Notes: generated by a model not told the origin, from the sequence alone. Counted from the first letter of the stretch, positions 37,306 through 44,928 are shown. The stretch: DNA of 46,696 nucleotides from VRUE01 sp035556755 (GCA_035556755.1 DATMEP010000064.1:1-46696), one strand, 5' to 3'. Numbers and translations are program-made.

Positions 37306-37376
37306 CGCCCCCGGAGGGAATCGAACCCTCTCTTCTCAGAGTGCGAGCCCTGAGGCCGGCGTCCACCGGCGGGGGC
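37306..37376 (-). tRNA. tRNA-like gene with abnormal anticodon arm (possible CGC anticodon)
   Basis: On the minus strand, GCCCCCG (37370-37376) pairs over 7 bp with CGGGGGC (37307-37313); a 5-bp T stem GAGGG/CCCTC encloses a canonical TTCGATT loop; discriminator G at 37306; no encoded CCA. The rest departs from the standard: the D arm is a CCGG/CCGG stem with a 6-base TGGACG loop, with no U8, and the anticodon stem TCAGG/TCTGA (one G-T pair) encloses an 8-base loop GCTCGCAC that contains CTCGCAC, the usual Ala(CGC) loop. A terminator follows 56 bases downstream, so the strand is probably transcribed. Could be a true odd tRNA, a decaying tRNA, or another RNA with a T-arm. Confidence 0.5.
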
Positions 37377-37480
37377 CGCCGCCGCTTGCGCGGCTGGCGG
37401 CAACGCTATGAATCCCCGCCGTACAGGTGTGTAACTGGTGTCAAATATTCCGACCCAAAATCACACAGTTCTGTAACGGT

Positions 37481-37870
37481 TTAAATGTTGAACTGGCCGA
37501 CGGCGATGGTGTTGCCATCGGGGTCCTTGAACCAGGCGACGCTGCCCTCCTCGGAGCGGAGGATGCCCTTCTCGTCGGTCTTCAGCGGCTCGTCGTACTG
37601 CTCGAACTCGATGCCTTTGGAGCTCAGCTCGTCGACCACTTGCTCGAGGTCGGCGACGTCCCAGGTCGCCACCGTCGCGGTCGCCTTGCCGGCGTGCTCG
37701 GAGACGTAGACGATCAGTTCCGATCCCTCGCCGCAGCCGTAGAGGACGACTTCGGCGTCCTCCGACCCACCGCTGGGGGACAGTCCCAGCTTGCCCTCGT
37801 AGAACTGCTTGGCCCGGCCCAGGTCGCTGACGGCAACCGTCGCGGCCACCTTGCTGTCGCTCAAGCTCAT
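37481..37870 (-). CDS. VOC-superfamily (glyoxalase-like) protein
   Basis: 129 aa. SKVAATVAVSDLGRAKQFYEGKLGL and, at the end, GSVAWFKDPDGNTIAVGQF are the paired betaalphabetabetabeta signatures. The metal ligands of true glyoxalases (H/E at the strand starts) are not clearly conserved: the first is A/T and the last is absent. ATG 37870 is chosen over 37879 because AGGAGG lies 9 bases before it and directly abuts the other. Same strand and 63 bases downstream of the second VOC gene. Substrate unknown; possibly antibiotic or lactoylglutathione-like. Confidence 0.85.
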   Translation of the reverse strand: MSLSDSKVAATVAVSDLGRAKQFYEGKLGLSPSGGSEDAEVVLYGCGEGSELIVYVSEHAGKATATVATWDVADLEQVVDELSSKGIEFEQYDEPLKTDEKGILRSEEGSVAWFKDPDGNTIAVGQFNI

Positions 37871-37933
37871 CTCGATCATCCTCCTGTCGGTCGCTTTACA
37901 GGTGAAGACTGCGCGGTGCACCCCGATTCATCG

Positions 37934-38296
37934 CTACCCCTTCGGCTGCCAGAAGGCAACCTCGCCGCCGGTCGGGGTCGAGACGACGCCGCGCCATCCC
38001 GCCGGTCCCTCGCGCGGCTCCAGCAGCACACGGGCGCCAAGCTCGCGGGCCCGCTCGGTGGCGGCGCCGATCTCGGGCACCTCGACGTAGGGCAGCCACA
38101 ACGCCCGCGCAGCCCCGCACTCGACGATGCCGCCGCCGAACCCGTCGCCCAGCTCCAGCGCCATATAGGACCCGTCGCCCACCTCGACCCGCTGCGCGCG
38201 CCAGCCGCAGAGCCCGGAATAGAAGTCGCGGGCGGATGACCGGTCGCCGGTGTGCAGCTCGAGGTGGACGACGGGATTGGAAGGGGATTTCAGCAT
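37934..38296 (-). CDS. VOC-superfamily protein
   Basis: 120 aa. NPVVHLELHTGDRSSARDFYSGLCGW at the N-terminus, YVEVPEIGAATERARELGARVLLEPREG in the middle and VVSTPTGGEVAFWQPK at the end: a single-module VOC protein of the 'glyoxalase/bleomycin-resistance' type, with H12 and E14 of HLELH as candidate metal ligands. ATG 38296 is used because the longer frame to 38359 overlaps the divergent sigma-factor promoter; CTATAT lies 8 bases upstream. Divergent from the ECF sigma gene by 83 bases, which suggests co-regulation. Confidence 0.85.
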   Translation of the reverse strand: MLKSPSNPVVHLELHTGDRSSARDFYSGLCGWRAQRVEVGDGSYMALELGDGFGGGIVECGAARALWLPYVEVPEIGAATERARELGARVLLEPREGPAGWRGVVSTPTGGEVAFWQPKG

Positions 38297-38366
38297 CTCT
38301 GTCCATATAGACCGGCACCGGATGGGAAATTCATCGGTTGGCAACGAGTTGGGACCCATCTCGGTC

Positions 38367-38372
38367 TAACCT
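38367..38372 (+). promoter_or_regulatory. -10 hexamer of ECF sigma gene
   Basis: TAACCT, 7 bases before ATG 38380 and 1 base before ATG 38374; the first is the better leaderless start. Confidence 0.4.
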
Positions 38373-38379
38373 GATGACG

Positions 38380-39498
38380 ATGAGCTCCGACGCCATAGGC
38401 GCCGCCGCTTCCGAGCAGGAGCTGCTCGAGGCGGCGAGCGGGGGCGACGAAGGCGCCTTCGAGCGCCTGGTCGAGCCCCACCGCGGCGAGCTGCACGCCC
38501 ACTGCTACCGGATGCTCGGCTCGGTCCACGATGCCGAGGACGCCCTGCAGGAGGCGCTGCTGCGCGCCTGGCGCGGCCTGGCCAAGTTCGCCGGCCGCAG
38601 CTCGCTGCGCTCCTGGCTCTACAAGATCGCCACCAACGCCTGCCTCGACGCGATCGGGCGCAGACCGAAGCGGGTCCTGCCGGTCGACTACGGGCCGGCC
38701 GCCGACCCGCACGGCGGTCCGGGCGAGCCGCTGGTCGAGTCGACCTGGATCGAGCCCTACGCCGACGAGGCGATGGGGATCGAGGACGGCTACGCCGCAC
38801 CCGAGGCCCGCTTCGAGATGCGCGAGAGCGTCGAGCTGGCCTTCGTCGCAGCGCTGCAGCACCTGCCAGCCAACCAGCGCGCGGCGCTGATCCTGCGCGA
38901 GGTGCTCGGCTTCTCCGCCAAGGAGGCAGCGGACACGCTGGATACCAGCACGGCTTCGATCAACAGCGCCCTGCAGCGCGCCCGGGCCGCGGTCGAGGAG
39001 CGGACGCCGGAGCGCAGCCAGCAGGAGACGCTCCGTGCCCTCGGTGACGACACCGTCCGCGAGACGGTCGAGGCCTACGTCGACGCCTGGCAGCGTCAGG
39101 ACGTCGAGGCGGTGGTCTCGATGTTGAGCGAGGACGCCGCCTTCACGATGCCGCCGCTGCAGACCTGGTTCCGCGGCCGCGAGGAGATCGCCACCTTCCT
39201 CGCCGGCTGGCCGATGTCCGGCGAGTGGCGCTGGAAGACGGTGCGCACGCGCGCCAACGGGCAGGAGGCGATCGCCTTCTACACCTGGGACCCCGAGACC
39301 GACACCTACCGCCGCTTCGCCCTCAACGTGCTCACCTTCGGCGGCAGGGAGATCGCCGAGGTCGATGCCTTCCTCACCCGCTCCACCGAGGACCCCGACC
39401 GCGAGGTTCTCGCTAGGCTGCCGGAGCAGCCGTTCGACCCCGGCCGCCTCGCGGCCGCCTTCGAGCGCTTCGGCTTGCCCGAGGAGCTCCCCAGCTAA
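38380..39498 (+). CDS. ECF sigma factor with C-terminal SnoaL-like domain (SigG type)
   Basis: 372 aa. Sigma region 2: FERLVEPHRGELHAHCYRMLGSVHDAEDALQEALLRAW then SSLRSWLYKIATNACLDAIGRR. Region 4: LPANQRAALILREVLGFSAKEAADTLDTSTASINSALQRAR. The remaining 130 residues (VRETVEAYVDAWQRQDVEAVVSMLSEDAAFTMPP, then TWFRGREEIATFLA) form a SnoaL/NTF2-like domain, as in the SigG/SigJ/ECF41-like group, where it modulates the factor in place of a separate anti-sigma. ATG 38380 is chosen for the TAACCT seven bases upstream. The MFS exporter gene begins 91 bases after its end and may be a target. Confidence 0.9.
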   Translation: MSSDAIGAAASEQELLEAASGGDEGAFERLVEPHRGELHAHCYRMLGSVHDAEDALQEALLRAWRGLAKFAGRSSLRSWLYKIATNACLDAIGRRPKRVLPVDYGPAADPHGGPGEPLVESTWIEPYADEAMGIEDGYAAPEARFEMRESVELAFVAALQHLPANQRAALILREVLGFSAKEAADTLDTSTASINSALQRARAAVEERTPERSQQETLRALGDDTVRETVEAYVDAWQRQDVEAVVSMLSEDAAFTMPPLQTWFRGREEIATFLAGWPMSGEWRWKTVRTRANGQEAIAFYTWDPETDTYRRFALNVLTFGGREIAEVDAFLTRSTEDPDREVLARLPEQPFDPGRLAAAFERFGLPEELPS

Positions 39499-39523
39499 CT
39501 TTTCGAATCGCACCGATGAGTTT

Positions 39524-39537
39524 CGGGCGCTTGCCCG
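39524..39537 (+). other. small hairpin in the sigma factor-exporter gap
   Basis: CGGGC-GCTT-GCCCG in the 91-base gap before the MFS gene; a weak attenuator or terminator at best. Nothing else is seen in the gap. Confidence 0.25.
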
Positions 39538-39589
39538 GTCTCTTGGTCGACGGCAAGGATTTCCGCCAACCCTCGACCGGAAGGACGCC

Positions 39590-41068
39590 ATGGACACCCA
39601 GCCCGAGATCCACGACGACCGCCGCCGCTGGCTGGCGCTCTACGTGCTCTGCGCCGGCGTGCTGATGATCGTCCTCGACATCACGATCGTCAACGTTGCG
39701 CTGCCCTCGATGAAAGAGGACCTCGGTTTCTCGCAGAGCAACCTGGCCTGGGTGATCAACGGCTACCTGATCGCGTTCGCGGGCCTGCTTCTGCTCGCCG
39801 GCCGACTCGGCGACCTGATCGGCCAGCGCCGCGTCTTCCTCACCGGGATGGCGATCTTCGTCGCCGCTTCGCTGCTCTGCGCCGTCTCCCAGAGCCAGGA
39901 GATGCTGATCGGGGCCCGCTTCATCCAGGGCATCGGCGGCGCGCTGACCTCGGCGGTGGTGCTGGGGATGATCGTGACGATGTTCCCGCAGCCGGCCGAG
40001 CAGGCGAAAGCGATCGGCGTCTACGGCTTCGTCGCCTCCGCCGGCGGCTCGATCGGGCTGCTCGCCGGCGGCGTGCTGACCGAGGCGATCAGCTGGCACT
40101 GGATCTTCTTCATCAACCTGCCGGTCGGCATCGTCACCGCCTACCTGACGCTGCGCCTGGTCGAGCCCCACGAGGGGATCGGGTTCGGCGCGGGAGCCGA
40201 CATCCTCGGCGCGCTGTTGATCACGGCCAGCCTGATGCTGGGCACCTACACGATCCTCGAGGTCGAGCAGGTCGGCTGGGGCGCGGCGCAGACGCTCGTC
40301 CTCGGTGCGATCTCGCTGGCGCTCGCGATCGGCTTCGTCGTGCGCCAGGCTCGGATCGAGAACCCGCTGATGCCGCTGCGCCTGTTCCGCTCGCGCAACG
40401 TCGCCGGTGCCAACGCGATGCAGGCGCTGCTCGTCGCCGGGATGTTCTCGATGTTCTTCCTCGGCGCCCTCTACCTGCAGCAGGTCCTCGGCTACGACCC
40501 GCTCGAGGTCGGGCTCGCCTTCCTGCCGACCACGCTCGTGATGGGGACGCTCTCGCTCGGATTCTCGGAAAAGCTGATCATGCGCTTCGGCCCGCGCCAG
40601 ACGCTGATGCCGGGGCTGGTCCTGATCGGCCTCGGGCTGCTGCTCTTCGCGCGGACGCCGGTCGACGGCAGCTACCTGACCGACGTCCTGCCGCCGATGC
40701 TGATCGTCGGCATCGGGATCGGCACCTCGTTCCCCTCGCTGATGACCCTGGCGATGTCGGGAGCGACCCCAGAAGACGCCGGGCTCGCTTCCGGGGTCGT
40801 CAACACCTCGGCGCAGGTCGGCGGCGCGATCGGCCTCGCCGTGCTGGCGACGCTGGCAACCGGTCGCACCGATGCCCTGCTCGAGGAGGGCTCCGCCTTC
40901 GACGTGGCGCTCAACTCGGGCTTCCACCTCGCCTACCTGGTCGGGGCGGCGCTGGTCGCGGGTGCCCTCGCCATCGCGATTTTCGTGATGCAGTCGGTGC
41001 CGGCGCCCGAACACCCGGCGCCCGAAGGCGCCGAGGCCGAGGGACAGCTGGCCATCGCTCAGGATTAA
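39590..41068 (+). CDS. EmrB/QacA-type MFS drug exporter (DHA2, 14 TMS)
   Basis: 492 aa. ATG with GGAAGGA 4 bases upstream; the frame to 39365 lies within the sigma gene. Motifs: VLDITIVNVALPSMKEDL (motif D1 of DHA2), WVINGYLIAFAGLLLLAGRLGDLIGQRRVF (motif A), RFIQGIGGALTSAVVLGMIV (motif B), GGSIGLLAGGVLTEAISWHWIFFINLPVG (motif C). About 14 helices and a short acidic C-terminal tail. Proton-coupled export of a lipophilic compound. Typical of TetR-controlled genes, but no TetR gene is adjacent; the sigma factor upstream is the nearest regulator. Confidence 0.92.
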   Translation: MDTQPEIHDDRRRWLALYVLCAGVLMIVLDITIVNVALPSMKEDLGFSQSNLAWVINGYLIAFAGLLLLAGRLGDLIGQRRVFLTGMAIFVAASLLCAVSQSQEMLIGARFIQGIGGALTSAVVLGMIVTMFPQPAEQAKAIGVYGFVASAGGSIGLLAGGVLTEAISWHWIFFINLPVGIVTAYLTLRLVEPHEGIGFGAGADILGALLITASLMLGTYTILEVEQVGWGAAQTLVLGAISLALAIGFVVRQARIENPLMPLRLFRSRNVAGANAMQALLVAGMFSMFFLGALYLQQVLGYDPLEVGLAFLPTTLVMGTLSLGFSEKLIMRFGPRQTLMPGLVLIGLGLLLFARTPVDGSYLTDVLPPMLIVGIGIGTSFPSLMTLAMSGATPEDAGLASGVVNTSAQVGGAIGLAVLATLATGRTDALLEEGSAFDVALNSGFHLAYLVGAALVAGALAIAIFVMQSVPAPEHPAPEGAEAEGQLAIAQD

Positions 41069-41072
41069 CTTA

Positions 41073-41108
41073 GGGAAAAGCGGGTAAGGCTGCGGCGACT
41101 GTTTTCCC
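41073..41108 (+). other. inverted repeat between exporter and esterase genes
   Basis: GGGAAAA (41073-41079) and TTTTCCC (41102-41108) pair over 7 bases with a 22-base loop. Could be a weak terminator of the exporter gene or an operator for the esterase gene. Confidence 0.3.
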
Positions 41109-41123
41109 AGCGAAGGAGACGCC

Positions 41124-41993
41124 ATGACTGTTTCAGCCCTGCCCCCCGCTCGCCGGCTGCGGCGAGCGGCAACCCTCGCGATCGCCATCCTGGCGGTCCT
41201 CACCGCCGGCTTTGCCACCAACGCCCGCGCCACCTACGTGTCCCTCGGAGACTCCTACGTGGCCGGGCCGTTGATCCCGAACCCCGTCCTGCCCCTCGGC
41301 TGTCTCAAATCGAACAACAACTACCCGCGCCTGACCGCACCGCAGATCGGCCTCTCGCTGACCGACGCCAGCTGCAGCGGCGCCGAGACCGAGGACATGA
41401 CCAACCCGCAGGAAGTCGACCCCGACGGGCCCAACCCACCGCAGTTCGACTCGCTCAAAGCGAGCACGACGGTCGTCTCGCTGACGATCGGCGGCAACGA
41501 CATCGGCTTCTCCGAAGTCGCTGAAAGCTGCATCACGCTCAATCCCTTCGCCACGCCCTGCAAAGACCAGTACAACTCGGGCGGCAAAGACGTACTCGCC
41601 GAACGGATCGCCGAAACGGCGCCGAAAGTGGCGGCGGTGCTGGACGGCATCGAGGAACGCTCTCCGTCGGCTGAGATCTTCGTCGTCAACTACGCGGCGA
41701 TCTTCCCCGAGACCGGTTTCGGCTGCTGGCCGCAGATGCCGATCGGGTTCGGCGACGTGCCCTACCTGCGGGCCAAGCAGAAACAGTTGAACTCGATGCT
41801 CGCCACCCAGGCGGCAGCGGCTGGGGCGACCCTGGCCGACTGGTACACGGCCAGCATCGGGCATGACGCCTGTAAGAGCAGTTCGGTGCGTTGGGTAGAG
41901 CCGCTCATCCCGACCAACCCCGCCGCACCGATCCACCCCAACAAAGCGGGGATGGTGGGCGCGGCCAGCGTGCTGGCCGCCGCGGTCAACTGA
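41124..41993 (+). CDS. secreted SGNH/GDSL hydrolase
   Basis: 289 aa, AAGGAGA 4-5 bases before ATG. Signal peptide about residues 1-36. Block I GDSYVAG (Ser44), Block III TIGGNDIGF (Asn125), and Block V IHPNKAGM (His271) give the SGNH catalytic set; no Asp three residues before the His is seen (A.IH), as in the Streptomyces scabies esterase group where a main-chain carbonyl does that job. Six cysteines (for example GC60, SC84, TC136, PC144) could form three disulfides, typical for that group. Probably an exported lipase/esterase. Confidence 0.9.
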   Translation: MTVSALPPARRLRRAATLAIAILAVLTAGFATNARATYVSLGDSYVAGPLIPNPVLPLGCLKSNNNYPRLTAPQIGLSLTDASCSGAETEDMTNPQEVDPDGPNPPQFDSLKASTTVVSLTIGGNDIGFSEVAESCITLNPFATPCKDQYNSGGKDVLAERIAETAPKVAAVLDGIEERSPSAEIFVVNYAAIFPETGFGCWPQMPIGFGDVPYLRAKQKQLNSMLATQAAAAGATLADWYTASIGHDACKSSSVRWVEPLIPTNPAAPIHPNKAGMVGAASVLAAAVN

Positions 41994-41995
41994 GG

Positions 41996-42024
41996 TTGAG
42001 CGGCGCTGCCGCTGCGCGTAGTGT
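41996..42024 (+). promoter_or_regulatory. leaderless promoter of hydrolase-cyclase gene
   Basis: -35 TTGAGC (41996-42001), 17-base spacer, -10 TAGTGT (42019-42024), 7 bases to GTG 42032. It starts immediately after the esterase stop. Confidence 0.55.
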
Positions 42025-42031
42025 GCGGTGA

Positions 42032-43360
42032 GTGCCACCGCAGACCCAGTACGCGCGCAGCGGCGACGCCGGCATCGCCTACCAGGTGTTCGGCGAGGGG
42101 GAGATCGACCTCCTCGTCGCTTTCCCCTTCGTCTCCCACCTCGACCTGCTCTGGGAGAGCCCGGCGCAGGCGCGCTTCATGCGCCGGCTCGGCAGCTTCG
42201 CCCGGGTGATCGCCTTCGACCGGCGCGGAGTCGGCCTCTCCGATCCCGTCACGGACGGGGCGACGCTGGAGGAGCGGATGGACGACGCGCGCGCGGTGAT
42301 GGACGCCGCCGGCTCGGAGCGCGCCGCCCTCTTCGGCATGTCGGAGGGGGCGACGATGTGCATGCTCTTCGCGGCGACCCACCCCGAGCGCTGCGCGGCG
42401 CTGGTGCTGTGGGGCGGGATGGCGCGCTCGACCTGGGCCGAGGACTATCCGTGGGCGCCGAAAAAAGAGGCACTGCTCGAATCCGACGCGGAGCTGATGT
42501 CGCCCTTCTGGGGCACCGGGGCGACGATCGACGTCTTCTCGCCGAGCCTCGCCGACGACCCTCGCGCTCGCGACGCCCAGGCCAAGCTCGAGCGGCAGGC
42601 GGCCAGCCCGATGCGGGTCGAACAGCTCTTCCAGACCTTCCTCCACACCGACGTCCGCGACACCCTGCCGCTGATCCAGACGCCGACCCTGCTGCTGCAG
42701 CGGCGCGGCGACCACGCCGTCAACTACCGCGCCTCGCGCTGGCTCGCCGAGCAGATCGCTGGCGCCCGCTACGTCGAGCTGGAGGGCGTCGACCACTTCC
42801 CCTGGGTGGGGGACGGCGGCAGCGAGGCGCTCGACGAGATCGAGGAGTTCCTCACCGGAGTGCGCCCCGGCCCGGCGCCGGAGCGGGTGCTGGCGACGGT
42901 GCTCTTCACCGACATCGTCGACTCGACCAGGCTCGCCACCGAGCTGGGCGACCGGCGCTGGCGCGAGCTGCTCGAGGAGCACCAGAAACTGACGCGCGAG
43001 CGACTGGAGCGCTTCGAGGGCCGCGAGGTGAAGACGACCGGCGACGGCTTCCTGGCGATCTTCGACGGGCCGACCCGCGCCGCGGAGTGTGCGCGCGCGA
43101 TCGCCGACGACATGCCCGCGCTGGGGATCGAGGTGCGGGCGGGCCTGCACACCGGCGAGGTCGAGCTGATCGGCGACGACATCGGCGGCATCGCGGTCCA
43201 CGTCGCCTCGCGTATCTCCGGCCTCGCCGGCGCCCGAGAGGTGCTCGCGTCGCGCACGGTCCGCGACCTCGCGGTCGGCTCGACCGTCGAGTTCGGTCCC
43301 TTCGGCAGCCACGCCCTCAAGGGCGTCTCGGACGAGTGGGAGATCTACAGCGTCGGCTGA
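42032..43360 (+). CDS. alpha/beta-hydrolase fused to class III adenylate/guanylate cyclase
   Basis: 442 aa. Residues 1-275 are an alpha/beta-hydrolase: GFDRRG-like FDRRGVGLS (62-70), nucleophile elbow GMSEG (Ser104), RRGDHAV (Asp227 candidate) and GVDHFPW (His255). Residues 285-442 are a class III cyclase catalytic domain: VLFTDIVDST (metal Asp294), REVKTTGDGFLAIF (Lys334, metal Asp338), HTGEVEL and GIAVHVASRI, where the usual transition-state Asn is His390 and Arg394 is kept. A hydrolase sensor that alters cAMP/cGMP output is a known architecture in mycobacteria and relatives. Whether the hydrolase is active and which nucleotide is used are unknown. Leaderless GTG start. Confidence 0.9.
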   Translation: MPPQTQYARSGDAGIAYQVFGEGEIDLLVAFPFVSHLDLLWESPAQARFMRRLGSFARVIAFDRRGVGLSDPVTDGATLEERMDDARAVMDAAGSERAALFGMSEGATMCMLFAATHPERCAALVLWGGMARSTWAEDYPWAPKKEALLESDAELMSPFWGTGATIDVFSPSLADDPRARDAQAKLERQAASPMRVEQLFQTFLHTDVRDTLPLIQTPTLLLQRRGDHAVNYRASRWLAEQIAGARYVELEGVDHFPWVGDGGSEALDEIEEFLTGVRPGPAPERVLATVLFTDIVDSTRLATELGDRRWRELLEEHQKLTRERLERFEGREVKTTGDGFLAIFDGPTRAAECARAIADDMPALGIEVRAGLHTGEVELIGDDIGGIAVHVASRISGLAGAREVLASRTVRDLAVGSTVEFGPFGSHALKGVSDEWEIYSVG

Positions 43361-43962
43361 GGCGCGCGGAAGAGCTCGGCCGAGGGGATGCCGATCACCT
43401 CGCCGGCGAAGCGCTTCTCGCGCCCGTAGACGACCCAGGTGGTGTCGATTTCGCCGATGTCGAGGTCGAGGCGCAGCTCGTCGGAGTGCTCGTCGACGTG
43501 CTCCATGTGGGTCAGGCCCGAGTCGTAGCGACCCTGGAGCAGCTCTTCGGCGACGATCGGCTTCGAGGCGACGTCGACGATCTCGTCCCACTGGGAGAGG
43601 TCGACGTAGCCCTTGGTCGCGGGGACGATCCCCAGCGAGCGCGGCTTCTCCACCTCCTTTCGGGTCAGCACGACCAGGTGCTTGGTCGGGAAGATGAAGG
43701 TGTCGACCACCCAGACCTCGGTCCAGTACTTCTCGGTGATCTCGTGGACCAGGGGGTGGGCGCTGCACTGGATCAGGAAGGTCGGGCCGGGTGCCTCGCG
43801 CAGCATCTCGAGGCCGACGTGGAAGTCGGTGATCAGCTCGAACCGGTAGTCCTCGACCCCCTGGAAGGCCATGTAGCGGCGCACCGCCCGTTCGTGGCAG
43901 GTCCCCTCCGGGCCGAGCGTGATCAGGGTGATCGTGTCCGGGTTCTCCTCACTTGCACCCAT
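43345..43962 (-). CDS. prephenate dehydratase-like / BacA-like protein
   Basis: 205 aa from ATG 43962; the frame to 44040 crosses its promoter. The N-terminus TLITLGPEGTCHERAVRRYMAFQG is the prephenate-dehydratase (PDT) substrate-binding loop, and PTFLIQCSAHPLVHEITEKY, VVDTFIFPTKHLVVLTR and IVAEELLQGRYDSGLTHMEHVDEH follow in PDT-like order. There is no ACT regulatory domain and the catalytic TRF motif of dehydratases is missing (TH replaces it), as in the BacA/SalX/AerD prephenate decarboxylase group. Substrate therefore uncertain: a PDT-fold enzyme for a shikimate-derived product. Its 3' end overlaps the hydrolase-cyclase gene by 16 bases. Confidence 0.72.
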   Translation of the reverse strand: MGASEENPDTITLITLGPEGTCHERAVRRYMAFQGVEDYRFELITDFHVGLEMLREAPGPTFLIQCSAHPLVHEITEKYWTEVWVVDTFIFPTKHLVVLTRKEVEKPRSLGIVPATKGYVDLSQWDEIVDVASKPIVAEELLQGRYDSGLTHMEHVDEHSDELRLDLDIGEIDTTWVVYGREKRFAGEVIGIPSAELFRAPQPTL

Positions 43963-43970
43963 ATGACCAA

Positions 43971-43998
43971 AGGCTATCGAGTAAACAGTGTCAATCAA
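43971..43998 (-). promoter_or_regulatory. promoter of PDT/BacA-like gene
   Basis: Minus strand: -35 TTGATT (43993-43998), 16-base spacer, -10 TAGCCT (43971-43976), 8 bases to ATG 43962. An overlapping TTGACA occurs at 43989-43994. Confidence 0.5.
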
Positions 43999-44042
43999 GC
44001 CAAACTTCCTCCCTCCGCGGAGTGAGAGGCTTCCCGTCACCG

Positions 44043-44852
44043 ATGCCCGAGAGCCCTGCGAGCGTCTCCGACCAAGTCCGTGCTGCCTGCGCCTGGGTTG
44101 CCGGGCGGGCGCGCTCGGTCACGGTTGACGAGTCTGCGATCGAGGCCTATGCGGGCGACCTGCCCGCCGGGATCGATCCGCCTGAGCCCGACCCGGCGAC
44201 GGAGCTGGTCGAGGGCGGCGCCGAGCTGCGCGCCGCCTTCGTCATCTGCCTGAACGCGATCAACTTCGGTTCCGGCTGGTGGCCGACGATCCACAAGCGG
44301 CCGGGCCACAGCGGCTACTTCACGATCGCGGCGGGTGTGACCGAGCGGTTCCGGGAGAAGGGAGCATGGTCGGTCGCAGAGCTGACCGGGATGGAGCCGG
44401 CAGCCATCGCCGAGGTGGTCGGCCAGGAGCCGGGCCACCCGCTGATGACCGACTTCGCCGCCTCGTCCTACGACGGTCGCGAGGCCCCGTTCTGCAAGCG
44501 CCCCCAGCTGGTCCCGGCTGACCTCGACCGCGCCGGCGTCGCCACCCTGCGCGACCAGGACCGCCTCACCGCCTTTGCCGACAACCTGGTGCCGCACGTG
44601 CTCCGGGTCGACGGCGTGCTGCGGCTCGACCCCGCCTTGGCCGAGGCGATCGACGCGGGTGAGCTGCTCGAACACGGCTCCGCCGAGGAGGTCGAGCTGC
44701 GCGCCTGCGCCATCCACGCGGTCGAGTTGCTTGCCGCCGCCGTCAAGCACCGTCTCTTGCCCGCCGAGGTCGACTACGTCCTCTGGACCCGCGGTGGCGC
44801 CCGGCGCTACAAGGCGATCCCGCGCCCCCGCTCGCGCAACACGGCCTACTGA
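44043..44852 (+). CDS. queuosine salvage hydrolase (Qng1/DUF2419-like)
   Basis: 269 aa. DPATELVEGGAELRAAFVICLNAINFGSGWWPTIHKRPGHSGYFTI matches the Qng1 core (normally 'N.inF.fW...' after an acidic run). LRDQDRLTAFADNLVPHVLRVDGVLRLDPALAEAID and AEEVELRACAIHAVELLAAAV match 'LR.fADYrvPqvL...GvL.Y...L......g........E.eIRa.ti.AvE.l'. It hydrolyses queuosine 5'-phosphate to free queuine base; in bacteria without de novo Q synthesis it feeds Tgt. ATG 44043 is chosen over the frame to 43953. The region upstream (43963-44042) holds a divergent promoter for the PDT-like gene. Confidence 0.78.
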   Translation: MPESPASVSDQVRAACAWVAGRARSVTVDESAIEAYAGDLPAGIDPPEPDPATELVEGGAELRAAFVICLNAINFGSGWWPTIHKRPGHSGYFTIAAGVTERFREKGAWSVAELTGMEPAAIAEVVGQEPGHPLMTDFAASSYDGREAPFCKRPQLVPADLDRAGVATLRDQDRLTAFADNLVPHVLRVDGVLRLDPALAEAIDAGELLEHGSAEEVELRACAIHAVELLAAAVKHRLLPAEVDYVLWTRGGARRYKAIPRPRSRNTAY

Positions 44853-44867
44853 TCCACCACACACGCC

Positions 44868-44910
44868 GAGTTCGCGTTTAGTCACGCATAGCGAGACAAA
44901 ACGCGAACTC
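44868..44910. promoter_or_regulatory. 12-bp palindrome over the LigD gene promoter
   Basis: GAGTTCGCGTTT (44868-44879) and AAACGCGAACTC (44899-44910) are exact inverted repeats with a 19-base centre that itself pairs GTC/GAC. It starts 15 bases after the Qng1-like stop and its right arm covers the -35 zone of the following leaderless promoter (GAGACA 44893-44898, TACCCT 44916-44921). Terminator or operator. Confidence 0.55.
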
Positions 44911-44915
44911 ACCCT

Positions 44916-44921
44916 TACCCT
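44916..44921 (+). promoter_or_regulatory. -10 hexamer of LigD-type polymerase gene
   Basis: TACCCT, 7 bases before ATG 44929; GAGACA at 44893-44898 is a possible -35 with 17-base spacing. Confidence 0.45.
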
Positions 44922-44928
44922 CGTGTCG

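Noticed and set aside
37250..37480. tRNA-linked integration site or genomic island boundary
   Set aside because: No integrase, no direct repeat of the tRNA-like 3' end elsewhere in the window and no compositional shift next to it.
39413..41233. 606-codon open frame on the minus strand opposite the MFS gene
   Set aside because: Composition is the reverse image of hydrophobic codons (Gln/Arg/Glu/Asp rich) and shows no domain.
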